A stretch of DNA of 40,132 nucleotides. It comes from Planctomycetaceae bacterium. GTDB taxonomy: Bacteria > Planctomycetota > Planctomycetia > Pirellulales > Pirellulaceae. How positions within the stretch are numbered: the first letter of the stretch is position 1; each line of letters opens with the position of its first letter. A program made the position numbers and the translations under genes. Positions 6,404 through 15,318 of the stretch are shown here, in pieces. Below the pieces are notes generated by a model. It searched no databases. It was not told where the DNA came from and saw nothing but the letters and a program-made list of their open reading frames with translations. The stretch spans positions 1 to 40,132 of the forward strand of contig SXOA01000048.1 of NCBI GenBank assembly GCA_005778405.1, given 5' to 3'.

Positions 6404-9400
6404 GTTTTGTTGTGCGATATCTCGTCTTTCGACTTCGGTTGGGGTTGGGGTTGGGGAGCGGGCGCTGCCGCGTTCTGCGACTGCCAGAAGGGTATTCGTG
6501 TCAGGTGCCGCTTCCAGCGCTCCTCGCGACTGAGGAGTTCACTGTCCCAGATCTGGATCGCGGGGTTGTCGGTGCTGCAGGAAGCTAGGCGACGGCCATC
6601 CGGGCTGATCGCAATGAACTGACCACGATAGTGCAGCGTCAACAGTTTCACGCGGTTCTGCACGTCCCAGACATTGAGGGAGCCTTCCGAGCCGCACGAA
6701 AAGAGGCGCTGGCCGTCGGGACTGAACGTGACGCAGGAAACTTCGTCCGACTGGCCGGAGAGATCGAACATCTTTGTCCCCGTGGTTGCATCCCAAATGC
6801 AGATCGTCTTGTCAGAACTTCCCGAGGCCAGGTAGCGGTTGTCGTGGCTGAAGCTCAGGCACAGCATCTGAGCACTGTGACCGTCCAAGGAGCACAGTTC
6901 CTGCCAGGTCCCAGTGTCCCAAATCGTCACATGGGGCTTCCAGGCGGCGGAGGCGAGACGCGATCCGTCCGGGCTGAAGGCGACGCGTACGGGGGCGTTG
7001 AGAGAATGATGGCCTTGCAGCGACTGAAGAATGCGGCCCGTCTGGGCATCTCTCACCCTCACCAAACCGCCCTGTGAAGCCTCCGCGAGCAGGCGGCCAT
7101 CCGGGCTGAAGGCCAGGTCGGTCGTCCGAATCTTGTCGCGGCGTTGGGCAAACACTTCCTTGCCCGTCGTCGCCTCGAAGACCAAGAGATTGTCTGCGTT
7201 GGTTCCGGCAAGAGAGCGGCCGTCCAGGCTCAGTGCCGTCGAGGGTACGCTTAGCACGGCTGAACCGATGCCGAACCCCCACCGCGCGAAGAGCTTCCGG
7301 CCCGTGATCAGCTCCCACGTCTCGAGTCCCGAGGAGATGGCAGTGAGGCGCTGGCTGTCGTCGCTGAACGTGGCCCTTCGGGGCTGTGCTGTGGAACCGG
7401 AAAGGCGCTGGCCTTCCTGGGGCGCGGTGATGTCCCAGAAGCGAATCGTCCCGTCGCGCCCGGCGGAGGCAATCTGCCGGCCGTTCGGGCTGAACACCGC
7501 CGCATTCACCACATCGGCATGGCCGCGCAGCGTCATGATCCCTCGCCCGTCGGCAGAGTTCAGCACCTGGACGGTGTGGTCGGTACAGGCGGCGGCCAGA
7601 TGGCGGCCATCAGGGCTGAAAGCCAATCCCCAGATACGGTCCGCCGAAAAGTGTACGGTCGTCAGCACGTTGCCCGTGGGGACCTGCCAGATCCTGACCT
7701 GCCCGTTGCCACCGGCTGCCGCCAAGCGGCTGCCGTCCCGGCTGAAGACGACGCGGAAACTGGTGTAACCCGGAACATTCAATGGCACCGCCTTCTTCGT
7801 CTGGACCTCGACCAACCAGATCGCGGCCTGGTTGAATGCCGCCAGGTATTTTCCGTCGGGGCTCAGAGCGACACCGTTGAGGGGGGTGCGGCTGCCGAAC
7901 GGTGGTTCTGGAGCTTGCCAGCTGAAGAGTTCTTTCCCCGTGGCGACATCCCAGAACTTGACCGCGGTTGATTCTGATCCACCTTCGTCGCAGGCAATTT
8001 GACGGCTGTCGGGACTGAAGGCCAGGCCCACGGTACTGTTGCCGGTCGGCCTGTCGATCGACACAAGCTGCTTGCCAGTCGCCGCGTCCCAGACGCGCAA
8101 GCTGCCGTCAACGCCGCTGGTCGCCAGTGCGCTGCCGTCGGGGCTGAAGACCACGCGGCGAACTTGCCCGGTGTGACCGCTCAGGTTGAACAGCAGCCTG
8201 CCGGTTCGGGCCTCCCACACCCGTGCCACATCGCCAACGGAGGCGAGCACCCGACCGTCGGGGCTGTAAGCCACGTCATCGACGTAACGCCCGGCGCGCA
8301 CCGTCAGCAGCTCCGTGTGATGCAGCCGATTGAGGAAGTGCCATTCCCAATGGCGGGACTTCTCGTGGCACTGTTCCAGCAATTGCAGCGAGCGCACCGG
8401 ATTACCGGCCAGCCACTCGCGGTGAGCCAGCGCGATCCGGTGCTGATAGGCCGCTTGTTGCTCGCGCTGGAGGTTTTCCTTGAGCGTGTCGTTGGCAGTC
8501 TCCGTCTCTTGCTTGGCCTGGCCGAGATCCGCGAGTGCCTTGGTCTTGGCGGCAAGCGCTTCGGTTTGCTTGGTCAGGGCGTCCGTTTCCCGGCGCAATG
8601 CGCCGGCCGTCTTCTCCTGTTCGCCTTCCAACTGCTTGAACGCTTCGTTCCTACCGGTCAGGGCATGATTGACCTGGTAGTTGCTGACCAGGGCCAGGCC
8701 CAACATGGCAATCAGCATGACGAGAAGGCTCATCGCCGCCAGCACCGGCCCCTTATTCCGCCGCACAAACTTCCGCAGGCGATAGCCCGCCGAGGGGGGA
8801 CAAGCGACAACCGGTTCGTCGTTCAGGTAGCGCTGGAGATCGGACGCCAGTGCGTTCGCCGTCTCGTAGCGGCGATTGCGGTCTTTTTCCAAAGCCTTCA
8901 TCACGATCCAGTCGAGCTCGCCGCGGACCAGCTTGGTGAGTTTGGCTGGTTCGGTTTGGCGGAGGGCGGCGATGGAGGCCAAAGTCGCCGGCTCACTCCG
9001 TGAGCCGCTTTCCTCACGCGGAGAGTGAGGAGTACTTAGGTCCGACAGCCGCGTGCTCGGTTTGGGGGGCTCTTCCTCGCGGATAATCCGGAGCATCTCG
9101 TCGAAGGCGGCGGAGCGGAGGCGCTGTCGGTCGAAGGGGGTGCTGCCGGTGAGCAGTTCGTAGAGGAGGACGCCGAGCGAATAGATGTCGCTGCGAGTGT
9201 CGATGTCGAGCTGGTTCACCTTGGCCTGTTCGGGGCTCATGTATTCGAGTGTCCCAACAATCTGGCCGTAGCCGGTGAACATCGTCTTTTCGGTCAGCGT
9301 CTGGCTCGTCGCCTTGGCGACGCCAAAATCGATCACCTTGGGGACCGGCTGCTGGTCATACTCTGCGACGAGGATGTTCGTCGGCTTGATGTCCCGGTGA

Positions 9401-10017
9401 ATGATTCCCTTTTGATGGGCATGCTGGATCGCCTGGCAGACCGGCAGCAAGAGTTCCAATCGCTGGCGGGGAGTGAGATGATGCTCGTCGCAGTACTGCG
9501 TCATCGGCTGACCCTTGACGAGCTCCATCACAAAGTAAGGACGGCCGCTCTCCGTCGCTCCGGCATCCAGCACCTTGGCGATATTCGGATGGTCCATCAG
9601 CGACAGCGCCTGACGCTCCGCCTCGAAGCGGGCGATCACCTGCCGCGTATCCATCCCCGGCTTGATGATCTTGAGCGCCACCCGCCGCTTGACCGGCTCG
9701 GTCTGCTCGGCCATGTACACGACCCCCATCCCTCCTTCGCCGATTTGCTGAAGAAGTTTGTAGGGGCCGATCTGCGTGCCGGGTTTCTCGGCGAGCGGCT
9801 GGTCGATGGTCGGACTGGCAATCGCCACGATGGCCGAATGGGGAGTTTCCAAAAAACTCGGGCTGTCCTCGTGCGCTTGTAGAAGGGCTTCGATTCGCTC
9901 CACGGTGGCCCTGTCTTCGCCGCAAATCTGGGTCAGGTAGGCCTGACGAGCCTCAGGCGAGCCGATTTTTCGAGCGACCTCAAAAATCGCCTGGTCGTCA
10001 AGTTTCTTTGCGTCCAT
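6394..10017 (-). CDS. Membrane Ser/Thr protein kinase with C-terminal double WD40 propeller
   Basis: A 1207-aa Hanks-type kinase. After a helical lead comes the kinase domain at about 84-400: glycine loop GEGGMG (93-98), K116, E134, HRDIKPTN with D209, DFG 230-232, and SPEQ at 261. A single membrane helix spans about 424-446, followed by a Lys/Glu-rich coiled coil (about 455-540). About 14 WD40-like units (FSPDG...VWD) then fill the rest, enough for two seven-bladed propellers. The WD40 part should lie across the membrane from the kinase. The frame runs open to 10290, but that stretch encodes a palindromic repeat, so the ATG at 10017 is chosen. Residues about 325-348 (STPHSPREESGSRSE) look like an insertion encoded by the palindrome at 8992-9029. 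It follows an ECF sigma gene, the usual planctomycete pairing. Confidence 0.93.
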   Translation of the reverse strand: MDAKKLDDQAIFEVARKIGSPEARQAYLTQICGEDRATVERIEALLQAHEDSPSFLETPHSAIVAIASPTIDQPLAEKPGTQIGPYKLLQQIGEGGMGVVYMAEQTEPVKRRVALKIIKPGMDTRQVIARFEAERQALSLMDHPNIAKVLDAGATESGRPYFVMELVKGQPMTQYCDEHHLTPRQRLELLLPVCQAIQHAHQKGIIHRDIKPTNILVAEYDQQPVPKVIDFGVAKATSQTLTEKTMFTGYGQIVGTLEYMSPEQAKVNQLDIDTRSDIYSLGVLLYELLTGSTPFDRQRLRSAAFDEMLRIIREEEPPKPSTRLSDLSTPHSPREESGSRSEPATLASIAALRQTEPAKLTKLVRGELDWIVMKALEKDRNRRYETANALASDLQRYLNDEPVVACPPSAGYRLRKFVRRNKGPVLAAMSLLVMLIAMLGLALVSNYQVNHALTGRNEAFKQLEGEQEKTAGALRRETDALTKQTEALAAKTKALADLGQAKQETETANDTLKENLQREQQAAYQHRIALAHREWLAGNPVRSLQLLEQCHEKSRHWEWHFLNRLHHTELLTVRAGRYVDDVAYSPDGRVLASVGDVARVWEARTGRLLFNLSGHTGQVRRVVFSPDGSALATSGVDGSLRVWDAATGKQLVSIDRPTGNSTVGLAFSPDSRQIACDEGGSESTAVKFWDVATGKELFSWQAPEPPFGSRTPLNGVALSPDGKYLAAFNQAAIWLVEVQTKKAVPLNVPGYTSFRVVFSRDGSRLAAAGGNGQVRIWQVPTGNVLTTVHFSADRIWGLAFSPDGRHLAAACTDHTVQVLNSADGRGIMTLRGHADVVNAAVFSPNGRQIASAGRDGTIRFWDITAPQEGQRLSGSTAQPRRATFSDDSQRLTAISSGLETWELITGRKLFARWGFGIGSAVLSVPSTALSLDGRSLAGTNADNLLVFEATTGKEVFAQRRDKIRTTDLAFSPDGRLLAEASQGGLVRVRDAQTGRILQSLQGHHSLNAPVRVAFSPDGSRLASAAWKPHVTIWDTGTWQELCSLDGHSAQMLCLSFSHDNRYLASGSSDKTICIWDATTGTKMFDLSGQSDEVSCVTFSPDGQRLFSCGSEGSLNVWDVQNRVKLLTLHYRGQFIAISPDGRRLASCSTDNPAIQIWDSELLSREERWKRHLTRIPFWQSQNAAAPAPQPQPQPKSKDEISHNKTGR
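8992..9029. repeat. Palindromic element inside the kinase coding sequence
   Basis: CTCACTCCGTGAG (8992-9004) and CTCACGCGGAGAGTGAG (9013-9029) are imperfect inverted copies around an eight-base loop. In the protein they encode part of a Ser/Glu/Arg-rich stretch within the C-terminal lobe of the kinase domain, where related kinases usually have a short linker. The length is in frame. Confidence 0.55.
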
Positions 10018-10133
10018 TTCCCGACTCCCGGCACGCGATGGGCGGCCTCCAGGAGTCAGTGCGGAATCTGGCTCCGATTTCCCCGAAGAAAAACCGCAAT
10101 TTTCCAAAAAAAGTCCAGCGGAATGAGGGAACG

Positions 10134-10228
10134 AACCACGGATGGCACGGAATCCACGGATAAAACACCCCTTGGGCCATTCGAACCGCACTTCAAAACA
10201 TCCGTGTTCGCCGTGAAATCCGTAGTTT
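10134..10228. repeat. Three-word inverted repeat (word type CACGGAT)
   Basis: Left arm 10134-10161 and right arm 10200-10228 are inverted copies. Each reads as three words (AACCACGGAT, CACGG, CACGGAT) with variable linkers at a spacing of about 9-10 bases, around a 38-base loop. It lies between the sigma-factor stop and the kinase start, so it would be in the mRNA of that operon. Confidence 0.7.
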
Positions 10229-10244
10229 GCTCCATCCTGCTGAA

Positions 10245-10799
10245 TCAGTCGCCGATATGAACTCGTAACCACGACCTGGCGTAAGCCCAATCGGCATCGG
10301 CGGTTGACTCGGAAATTCCAAGGGCTTCGGCAGCCTGGCGGATCGTGAGGCCGGCAAAATAGCGGAGCTTCACGAGTTCGGCCTTGCGCGAGTCGTGAAC
10401 CGCCAATCGGTTCAAGGCTTCATCCAAGGCGATCAGGTCGATGCCTCGGCTGGGGGCCTCGATCTGGTCGTCGTCCAATCCCACCCGTTCGAGCTGCCCG
10501 CCCCGTTTGGTGCTTTGCTTCCGCTTCGCGCTATCCACGAGGATCCGCCGCATGGCCTCGGCAGCAGCTCCAAAGAAGTGCCCGCGGCTGTTCCAGTGCT
10601 GGGCTTCTTCGGTATCGACCAGCTTCAGGTAGGCGTCATGCACCAGCGCCGTGGCCTGGAGCGTCTGTCCGGGCTTTTCTTGAGCCAGCTTCGCAGCCGC
10701 CAGTTTCCGCAACTCCTCATACACGAGCGGCAACAGTTGCTCCGCTGCCGCCGGATCGCCGGATTCGATTTGTGACAGGATGCGGGTGACATCGGACAT
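10245..10799 (-). CDS. ECF RNA polymerase sigma factor, TIGR02999 (Sig-70_X6) type
   Basis: A 184-aa extracytoplasmic-function sigma factor. Region 2 covers about residues 20-95, with VYEELRKLAAAKLAQE and LVHDAYLKL followed by HFFGAAAEAMRRILVD, the hallmark of this subfamily. Region 4 covers about 125-180, with the helix-turn-helix LTIRQAAEALGISESTADAD. The ATG at 10799 gives the family's usual MSDVTRILSQIESGD start; an upstream in-frame start adds 17 unrelated residues. No anti-sigma factor is adjacent. In planctomycetes this subfamily is often encoded directly before a Ser/Thr kinase, as here, suggesting control by phosphorylation. That link is inferred. Confidence 0.93.
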   Translation of the reverse strand: MSDVTRILSQIESGDPAAAEQLLPLVYEELRKLAAAKLAQEKPGQTLQATALVHDAYLKLVDTEEAQHWNSRGHFFGAAAEAMRRILVDSAKRKQSTKRGGQLERVGLDDDQIEAPSRGIDLIALDEALNRLAVHDSRKAELVKLRYFAGLTIRQAAEALGISESTADADWAYARSWLRVHIGD

Positions 10800-10895
10800 G
10801 CCTAGTAGCCTAGAGTCCGGCGTTGCGATTTGGAAGCAAGCCGATCGCAAGCACAGCGGCCAGAGCAGGATTTCAGGAACTCGCGCGGCGGATAC

Positions 10896-12251
10896 CTACT
10901 CCCACAGTGACATCACATCGTCAATTGCCCGGCGGTCGCGGTGGTAGGCGGCGTCGAGGGCGACGACGGCACTGATGGCGGCGGTGGATGCGGGCGGTGG
11001 CACGGCGGCGGCGCTTGGCCGGCTGTAGGGGGTGGCTCGGGAAATGTCCACCTGATAGCCGAGGTCGGCCAGCGACGCGACGGTGATGCGGCTGAGGGGG
11101 AGCGAGGTGCCGGGGCCGGCCCAGCCGGTCATGAGCTCGTTGGTGAAGACAGAGTCGCGCCAGTGGGAGTCGCGGGTGCCGGCGCCGCCGGAATTTTCGA
11201 CGGGAATGCCCGTTTCTTGGAGGCCGAACAGGGCGTTGTACTGGGCCGTCGCTTGCGTGCCGGTATAGCGCGGGTTGCTGGTCCCCGCGCCGGTGAGGAG
11301 GCCCCGCTCGTCCCACAGGGTGCCGATGCCGAGGATGTGGCCAATTTCGTGCTCGATGACGGAGAGGAGCGAGCCATCGGCCAGCATGTCGGCTAGGTCG
11401 GCCGTGTCGAACTGCATGCTGCCGTGATAGGGCATGAGGGTGCCGGAGCGAAAACGGTCGGGCCCCGCCTGGCCGAGCGTGCCGCCGATGCCGTCGATGG
11501 CGATGGCGCTGGCGTCAATGAGCAGGTCGTCCACCAAGCGGCCGTTGAAAGTCGCGCTGGGCAAGTCGCCGACGATGATCTGCTCCCAGCGAGCGGCAGC
11601 CTGCTGGAAAATCGCCCGCTCGTTGGTGGTGAGCCCCTGGAAGTTGAGCTCGATATCGAACGCGCCGACAGTCGGTGCGGGGGTTGGTGTGGGGATTGGT
11701 GTGGGAGCAGGCGCGGGGACAGGAGTTGCCACCGGCGCGACGGAAGCACCCGGATCGATGGTCAGCGAATAGGCCGGATTGCGAACACCCCGATAACCAT
11801 AGGCCCGCAAATAGTAGGTTCCGGCCGCCAGGTTCTTCAGGGAAAGCTGTTCGGCATTGGTCACGCTTTGCGAGCGGGACAGCAAGCGGCCCGAGGCGTT
11901 GTAAAGCTCCAGATCGAGATCCCCCCGGATATGGGTGAAGGCGAGCTTGACGAAGTCGCTGCTGGTGCCGGCAGCGTTCATTTTGAACTTGAACCAGTCA
12001 ACAGCGTCGTTCATCACCAGGTTGCTCGTCGTCTTGGCCAGGGACAGCGTCCCCAGGTTGGCGGCCAGGGCAAAGGTGTCGTTGTTCTCGTAGGCGTCGT
12101 CCGTCGCGGCAGCGGCGCGGGCCACCGCTGCCGGCTGGATGGTTGTTTCGGCAAGGCGGGGGGCGAGCACGGCGTCCGACCCATTGCAAATTGCCGCGAG
12201 CAGACTGCGGGGTTCGAGCGATTCCAGCACGAGCGGGCGCGACGAGAGCAT
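10896..12251 (-). CDS. LEPR-XLL surface protein: PPC domain plus leishmanolysin-like metalloprotease
   Basis: A 451-aa exported protein. The ATG at 12251 is eight bases after GGAGG and places the LEPR-XLL motif (LESLEPRSLLA) at residues 9-19. A pre-peptidase C-terminal (PPC) beta domain follows at about 52-166 (YENNDTF, DWFKF, GTYYLRAYG). A Pro/Thr-rich linker at about 172-194 leads to a zinc metalloprotease domain: HEIGH at 301-305 followed by ILGIGTLW, a distal His at H363 in RDSHWRDS, and a Met-turn ELMTG at 372-376. This arrangement matches bacterial leishmanolysin-like (M8-related) peptidases. The C-terminal tail is Ala/Pro-rich. It probably acts on or outside the cell surface. It lies upstream of the sigma factor, 96 bases away on the same strand. 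Confidence 0.85.
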   Translation of the reverse strand: MLSSRPLVLESLEPRSLLAAICNGSDAVLAPRLAETTIQPAAVARAAAATDDAYENNDTFALAANLGTLSLAKTTSNLVMNDAVDWFKFKMNAAGTSSDFVKLAFTHIRGDLDLELYNASGRLLSRSQSVTNAEQLSLKNLAAGTYYLRAYGYRGVRNPAYSLTIDPGASVAPVATPVPAPAPTPIPTPTPAPTVGAFDIELNFQGLTTNERAIFQQAAARWEQIIVGDLPSATFNGRLVDDLLIDASAIAIDGIGGTLGQAGPDRFRSGTLMPYHGSMQFDTADLADMLADGSLLSVIEHEIGHILGIGTLWDERGLLTGAGTSNPRYTGTQATAQYNALFGLQETGIPVENSGGAGTRDSHWRDSVFTNELMTGWAGPGTSLPLSRITVASLADLGYQVDISRATPYSRPSAAAVPPPASTAAISAVVALDAAYHRDRRAIDDVMSLWE

Positions 12252-12535
12252 GAGAAAACCTCCGGAGGGGAAGGAGCACCGAGCGGTGACAATACGGAAG
12301 CGGTAATGCCAGGCAGAAAATGTGGAAAGGATTCTGCCACTGGGGCGGCGTTTGGGGGAAGAGCAAGCTGGCAAGGGGCGGAAGCTGGGGAGACAGTTTT
12401 TTCAGAATCGCCAGTGAGAAATGGGAGCAAGTGAAAGCTGCACTACGCTTGCATTCCCGGCCCTGAGACGGCAATATCTAAAGCTTTCCGCTAGTGGGCG
12501 GATTTCCCCCTTCCCGATTGCGAAAGCGAGATGCC

Positions 12536-13531
12536 GTGCCGACTGTCCTTATCACTCCGGAGACCATGCTCGGTGTGCAGGCCCCCTACGTTACTATCTT
12601 GAAGGCCGGGGGCTTTGACATTCGCTATCCCAAGAATCCACAGCTCGCGCGGGGACTGGTTACGGCTGAAGAAACGATTGCGGAGCTTCGGGGGATGAAC
12701 GCCATCATTGCGGGCGGAGAGTTCTTTACACCGGCCGTGATTGCCGCGCTGCCGGAGCTGCGGGTGATTGCCCGGGCGGGAGTGGGCTATGACCGCGTGA
12801 ACGTGCCGGCGGCGACGGAGCACCGGGTGGCGCTGACGATCACGCCGACCGCGAATCACGAAGCGGTGGCGGAGCACGTCTTTGCCATCCTGCTCGCTTC
12901 CGCCAAGCATGTAGTCCGCGACGACAAGAATCTCCGGGCCGGCCAATGGTCCCGCCAGCTCACGCAGCCAGTGCGGGGGCAAACGCTGGGGCTCTTGGGG
13001 CTAGGACGGATTGGCCGGAGCACGGCAGTTCGTGGTGTGGCGATGGGAATGAAAGTCATCGCCCATGAAACCTATCCGAACCAGGAGTTTGTGAAGGCCA
13101 ACCGGATTGAGCTGGTGGATCTTGATACTTTGCTGGCCCGCAGTGACTATTTGAGCCTGCATTGCCCGCTGAATGATCAGACCCGCGGGATGGTGAACGC
13201 AGCGTTCCTGGCCAAGATGAAGCCCGGCAGCACGCTAGTGAACAGCGCTCGCGGCGGACTGGTCGTGGAAAAGGACCTGATTGCGGCCCTCCGCAACGGA
13301 CACTTGCGGGGAGCGGCCCTGGACGTCTTCGAGGAAGAGCCCACGCGAGCCGACAATCCGCTGTTCGCGCTCGATAACGTGGTGGCGACGCCGCACCTGG
13401 CGGGGACGGATGCGCTGTCGCTGGAAAACATGGGAATTGAATGTGCGGAAAGTATCGTCGCCCTCCATCAAGAGCGTTGGCCCGAAGGGGCAGTGGTGAA
13501 CAACGAACTGCGCAAGGGTTGGAAGTGGTAA
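12536..13531 (+). CDS. D-isomer-specific 2-hydroxyacid dehydrogenase (phosphoglycerate dehydrogenase-like)
   Basis: An NAD-dependent dehydrogenase of about 331 aa. From the GTG at 12536 the protein begins VPTVLITPE, the normal first strand; an ATG at 12494 would add 14 residues of no family likeness. The Rossmann motif GLGRIG is at 155-160. Catalytic residues are R239 in NSARGG, E268 in VFEEEP and H287 in TPHLAG. The C-terminal ACT or regulatory domain of long SerA enzymes is missing, so this is the short form. It may make 3-phosphohydroxypyruvate or reduce another 2-keto acid. Its stop overlaps the start of the downstream deacylase (GTGGTAA), implying translational coupling. Confidence 0.88.
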   Translation: MPTVLITPETMLGVQAPYVTILKAGGFDIRYPKNPQLARGLVTAEETIAELRGMNAIIAGGEFFTPAVIAALPELRVIARAGVGYDRVNVPAATEHRVALTITPTANHEAVAEHVFAILLASAKHVVRDDKNLRAGQWSRQLTQPVRGQTLGLLGLGRIGRSTAVRGVAMGMKVIAHETYPNQEFVKANRIELVDLDTLLARSDYLSLHCPLNDQTRGMVNAAFLAKMKPGSTLVNSARGGLVVEKDLIAALRNGHLRGAALDVFEEEPTRADNPLFALDNVVATPHLAGTDALSLENMGIECAESIVALHQERWPEGAVVNNELRKGWKW

Positions 13532-15186
13532 GCCGACTGGCAATTGCGATGCTATTGGCGCTCGCGCTGGTTCAATCAGCGCGCGGGGAAGAATTCGCCT
13601 ATGACGTGCTGATTCGCAACGGCCGCGTGATCGATGGGACGGGCAATCCGTGGTTTCACGCGGATGTTGCTGTGAGTGGCGACCGCATCGTGGCCATCGC
13701 CAAGGCGTTGGCTGGCAATGCTCGTCGCGAGATTGATTCCCAGGGGCTGGTCGTGGCCCCCGGTTTCATCGACATGCATTCGCATTCCGATTTTCTGCTT
13801 CTCGAAGATGGGAAAGCAGAGAGTAAGATCCGCCAAGGAGTGACGACGGAGATTCTCGGCGAGGGAGGCTCGGCGGGGCCGTATCTGGGCAAGCTCACGC
13901 CGCGTGCTTTTCAAATCGGCGAAAAAATCCACGAGTGGGCCACGCTTGGCGGCTATTTTGAAATGGTCGAGAAGGCGGGAATCTCGACGAACATTGCCAG
14001 CTATGTCGGTCTGGACAATGTGTGGCAGTGTGTGATGGGAACATCGCACGAGCGGCCGACTCCCGAGCAGTTGGAATCGATGAAAGAGTTGGTGGACGGC
14101 GCCATGAAAGAAGGGGCACTCGGCCTCTCCAGCCAGGTGATGATGCCGCCGGGTTCGTTGGCGACGACCGATGATCTGGTGCTGCTAGCCGGGGCGGCGG
14201 CAAAGCACGGCGGCATTTATTCCACGCACATCCGCAACGAAGGGCTGGGTGTGTTCGACAGCGTCAAGGAAGCCATTGCCGTCGGCGAGCGGGCGAAGCT
14301 GCCGGTGGACGTGATTCACCTCAAGATTGCCGATCAGAAAAACTGGGGACGCATGAAAGAGGTCTGCGAGCTCATTCAGGCCGCGCGGGACCGGGGAGTG
14401 AACGTGCAGGCGAATGTCTATCCCTACACTCGCGGCAACAACGACCTGGTCAGCATCATTCCTCCGTGGGCCCACGAAGGAGGGAAGGGAAAGCTGCTGG
14501 AGCGGCTCAAGGATCTCAAGCAGCGCGAGCGGATCAAGAAGGAAATCCAAGCTGGACTTCCCGGCTGGTACAACCATTACACGGCAGTCGGCGGTGACTG
14601 GGGCCGGATGCTGGTGAGCGGCAATAATTCACTCGCCGGTTTGACGATGGACCGGGTGATGAATCTGCGGACGCAAGGAAAGAAGGACGCCGACCTGCTG
14701 GATGAGCTATTGGACGTGCTGATTGAACAGAGTGGCTCGGTGCCGACGGTCTATGCCCATCACACGGAGGAGGACATGCAGTTCGCTCTCCGCCAGCCCT
14801 GGTGCTCCGTCGGTTCGGACGGCTCCGCTTTCGCCACCAGCGGCCCGCTGAAGCGGGGCAACCCGCATCCGCGAAATTTCGGCACGTTTCCGCGGGTGCT
14901 TGGCGTTTATGTCCGAGAGCAGCACCTGCTGACGCTGGAGGATGCGATCCGCAAAATGACTTCGCTCAATGCCGCCAGGATAGGGCTGAAAGACCGGGGC
15001 ACGCTGCGGGTCGGCGCTTTTGCGGACATCACTCTCTTCGACGAAGCCCGCGTCATCGATCGCTCGACCTACACCGACCCGTTCCAGTATTCGGAAGGCA
15101 TTGAATATGTAATTGTGAATGGCCAAGTCGTGCTGGATCGAGGGACACAAACGGGCGCTCGGCCGGGGAAGGCGATCCGCAGGTGA
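13525..15186 (+). CDS. Exported N-acyl-D-amino-acid deacylase (D-aminoacylase family)
   Basis: An amidohydrolase-superfamily enzyme of 553 aa. The GTG at 13525 overlaps the preceding stop and follows AAGGG; it gives a clean signal peptide (RLAIAMLLALALVQSARG). Metal-site residues are H85 and H87 in PGFIDMHSHSD, H235 in YSTHIRNEG, H265 in VDVIHLKIAD and D432 in VGSDGSA. NPHPRNFGTFPRVLG near residue 447 is characteristic of D-aminoacylases and dihydroorotase-like relatives. The family hydrolyses N-acyl-D-amino acids; in an exported form it may act on peptidoglycan-derived or peptide substrates. The exact substrate is inferred. Coupled with the upstream dehydrogenase, it may supply a keto- or hydroxy-acid route. 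Confidence 0.87.
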   Translation: MVSRLAIAMLLALALVQSARGEEFAYDVLIRNGRVIDGTGNPWFHADVAVSGDRIVAIAKALAGNARREIDSQGLVVAPGFIDMHSHSDFLLLEDGKAESKIRQGVTTEILGEGGSAGPYLGKLTPRAFQIGEKIHEWATLGGYFEMVEKAGISTNIASYVGLDNVWQCVMGTSHERPTPEQLESMKELVDGAMKEGALGLSSQVMMPPGSLATTDDLVLLAGAAAKHGGIYSTHIRNEGLGVFDSVKEAIAVGERAKLPVDVIHLKIADQKNWGRMKEVCELIQAARDRGVNVQANVYPYTRGNNDLVSIIPPWAHEGGKGKLLERLKDLKQRERIKKEIQAGLPGWYNHYTAVGGDWGRMLVSGNNSLAGLTMDRVMNLRTQGKKDADLLDELLDVLIEQSGSVPTVYAHHTEEDMQFALRQPWCSVGSDGSAFATSGPLKRGNPHPRNFGTFPRVLGVYVREQHLLTLEDAIRKMTSLNAARIGLKDRGTLRVGAFADITLFDEARVIDRSTYTDPFQYSEGIEYVIVNGQVVLDRGTQTGARPGKAIRR

Positions 15187-15190
15187 TTGT

Positions 15191-15268
15191 GGCAGATGAC
15201 GCAGATTTGCACAGATGAAATCCAATCCTGATTCATTCCCAATCTGCGTCCATCTGCGAAATCTGCGG
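15191..15268. repeat. Three-word inverted repeat (word type CGCAGAT)
   Basis: Left arm 15191-15217 and right arm 15241-15268 are inverted copies built from GCAGAT, CGCAGAT and ACAGAT/GCAGAT with variable two- to four-base linkers. The loop is 23 bases. It lies just after the deacylase stop and before the MFS gene. It has the same layout as the elements at 3371-3453 and 10134-10228 but different words. Confidence 0.7.
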
Positions 15269-15318
15269 ACCACTCCGCCCGTAGCGAGCCTGGCGATGGC
15301 CGAATATCTTGAAGGTGA

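Noticed and set aside
7999..9003. 334-codon plus-strand frame opposite the kinase gene
   Set aside because: Antisense shadow of a well-supported coding sequence. The product is rich in His, Gln and Arg without domain features, as expected in GC-rich DNA.
10165..10200. T-loop-like GGTTCGAAT on the minus strand, possible tRNA
   Set aside because: Flanking bases do not form a T stem, and no acceptor, D or anticodon arms are present. It is the loop of the inverted repeat.
10018..10290. In-frame extension of the kinase gene by 91 codons upstream of 10017
   Set aside because: The extension overlaps the sigma-factor stop region and encodes the inverted repeat at 10134-10228. The residues have no kinase-family likeness, while the ATG at 10017 gives the usual helical lead.
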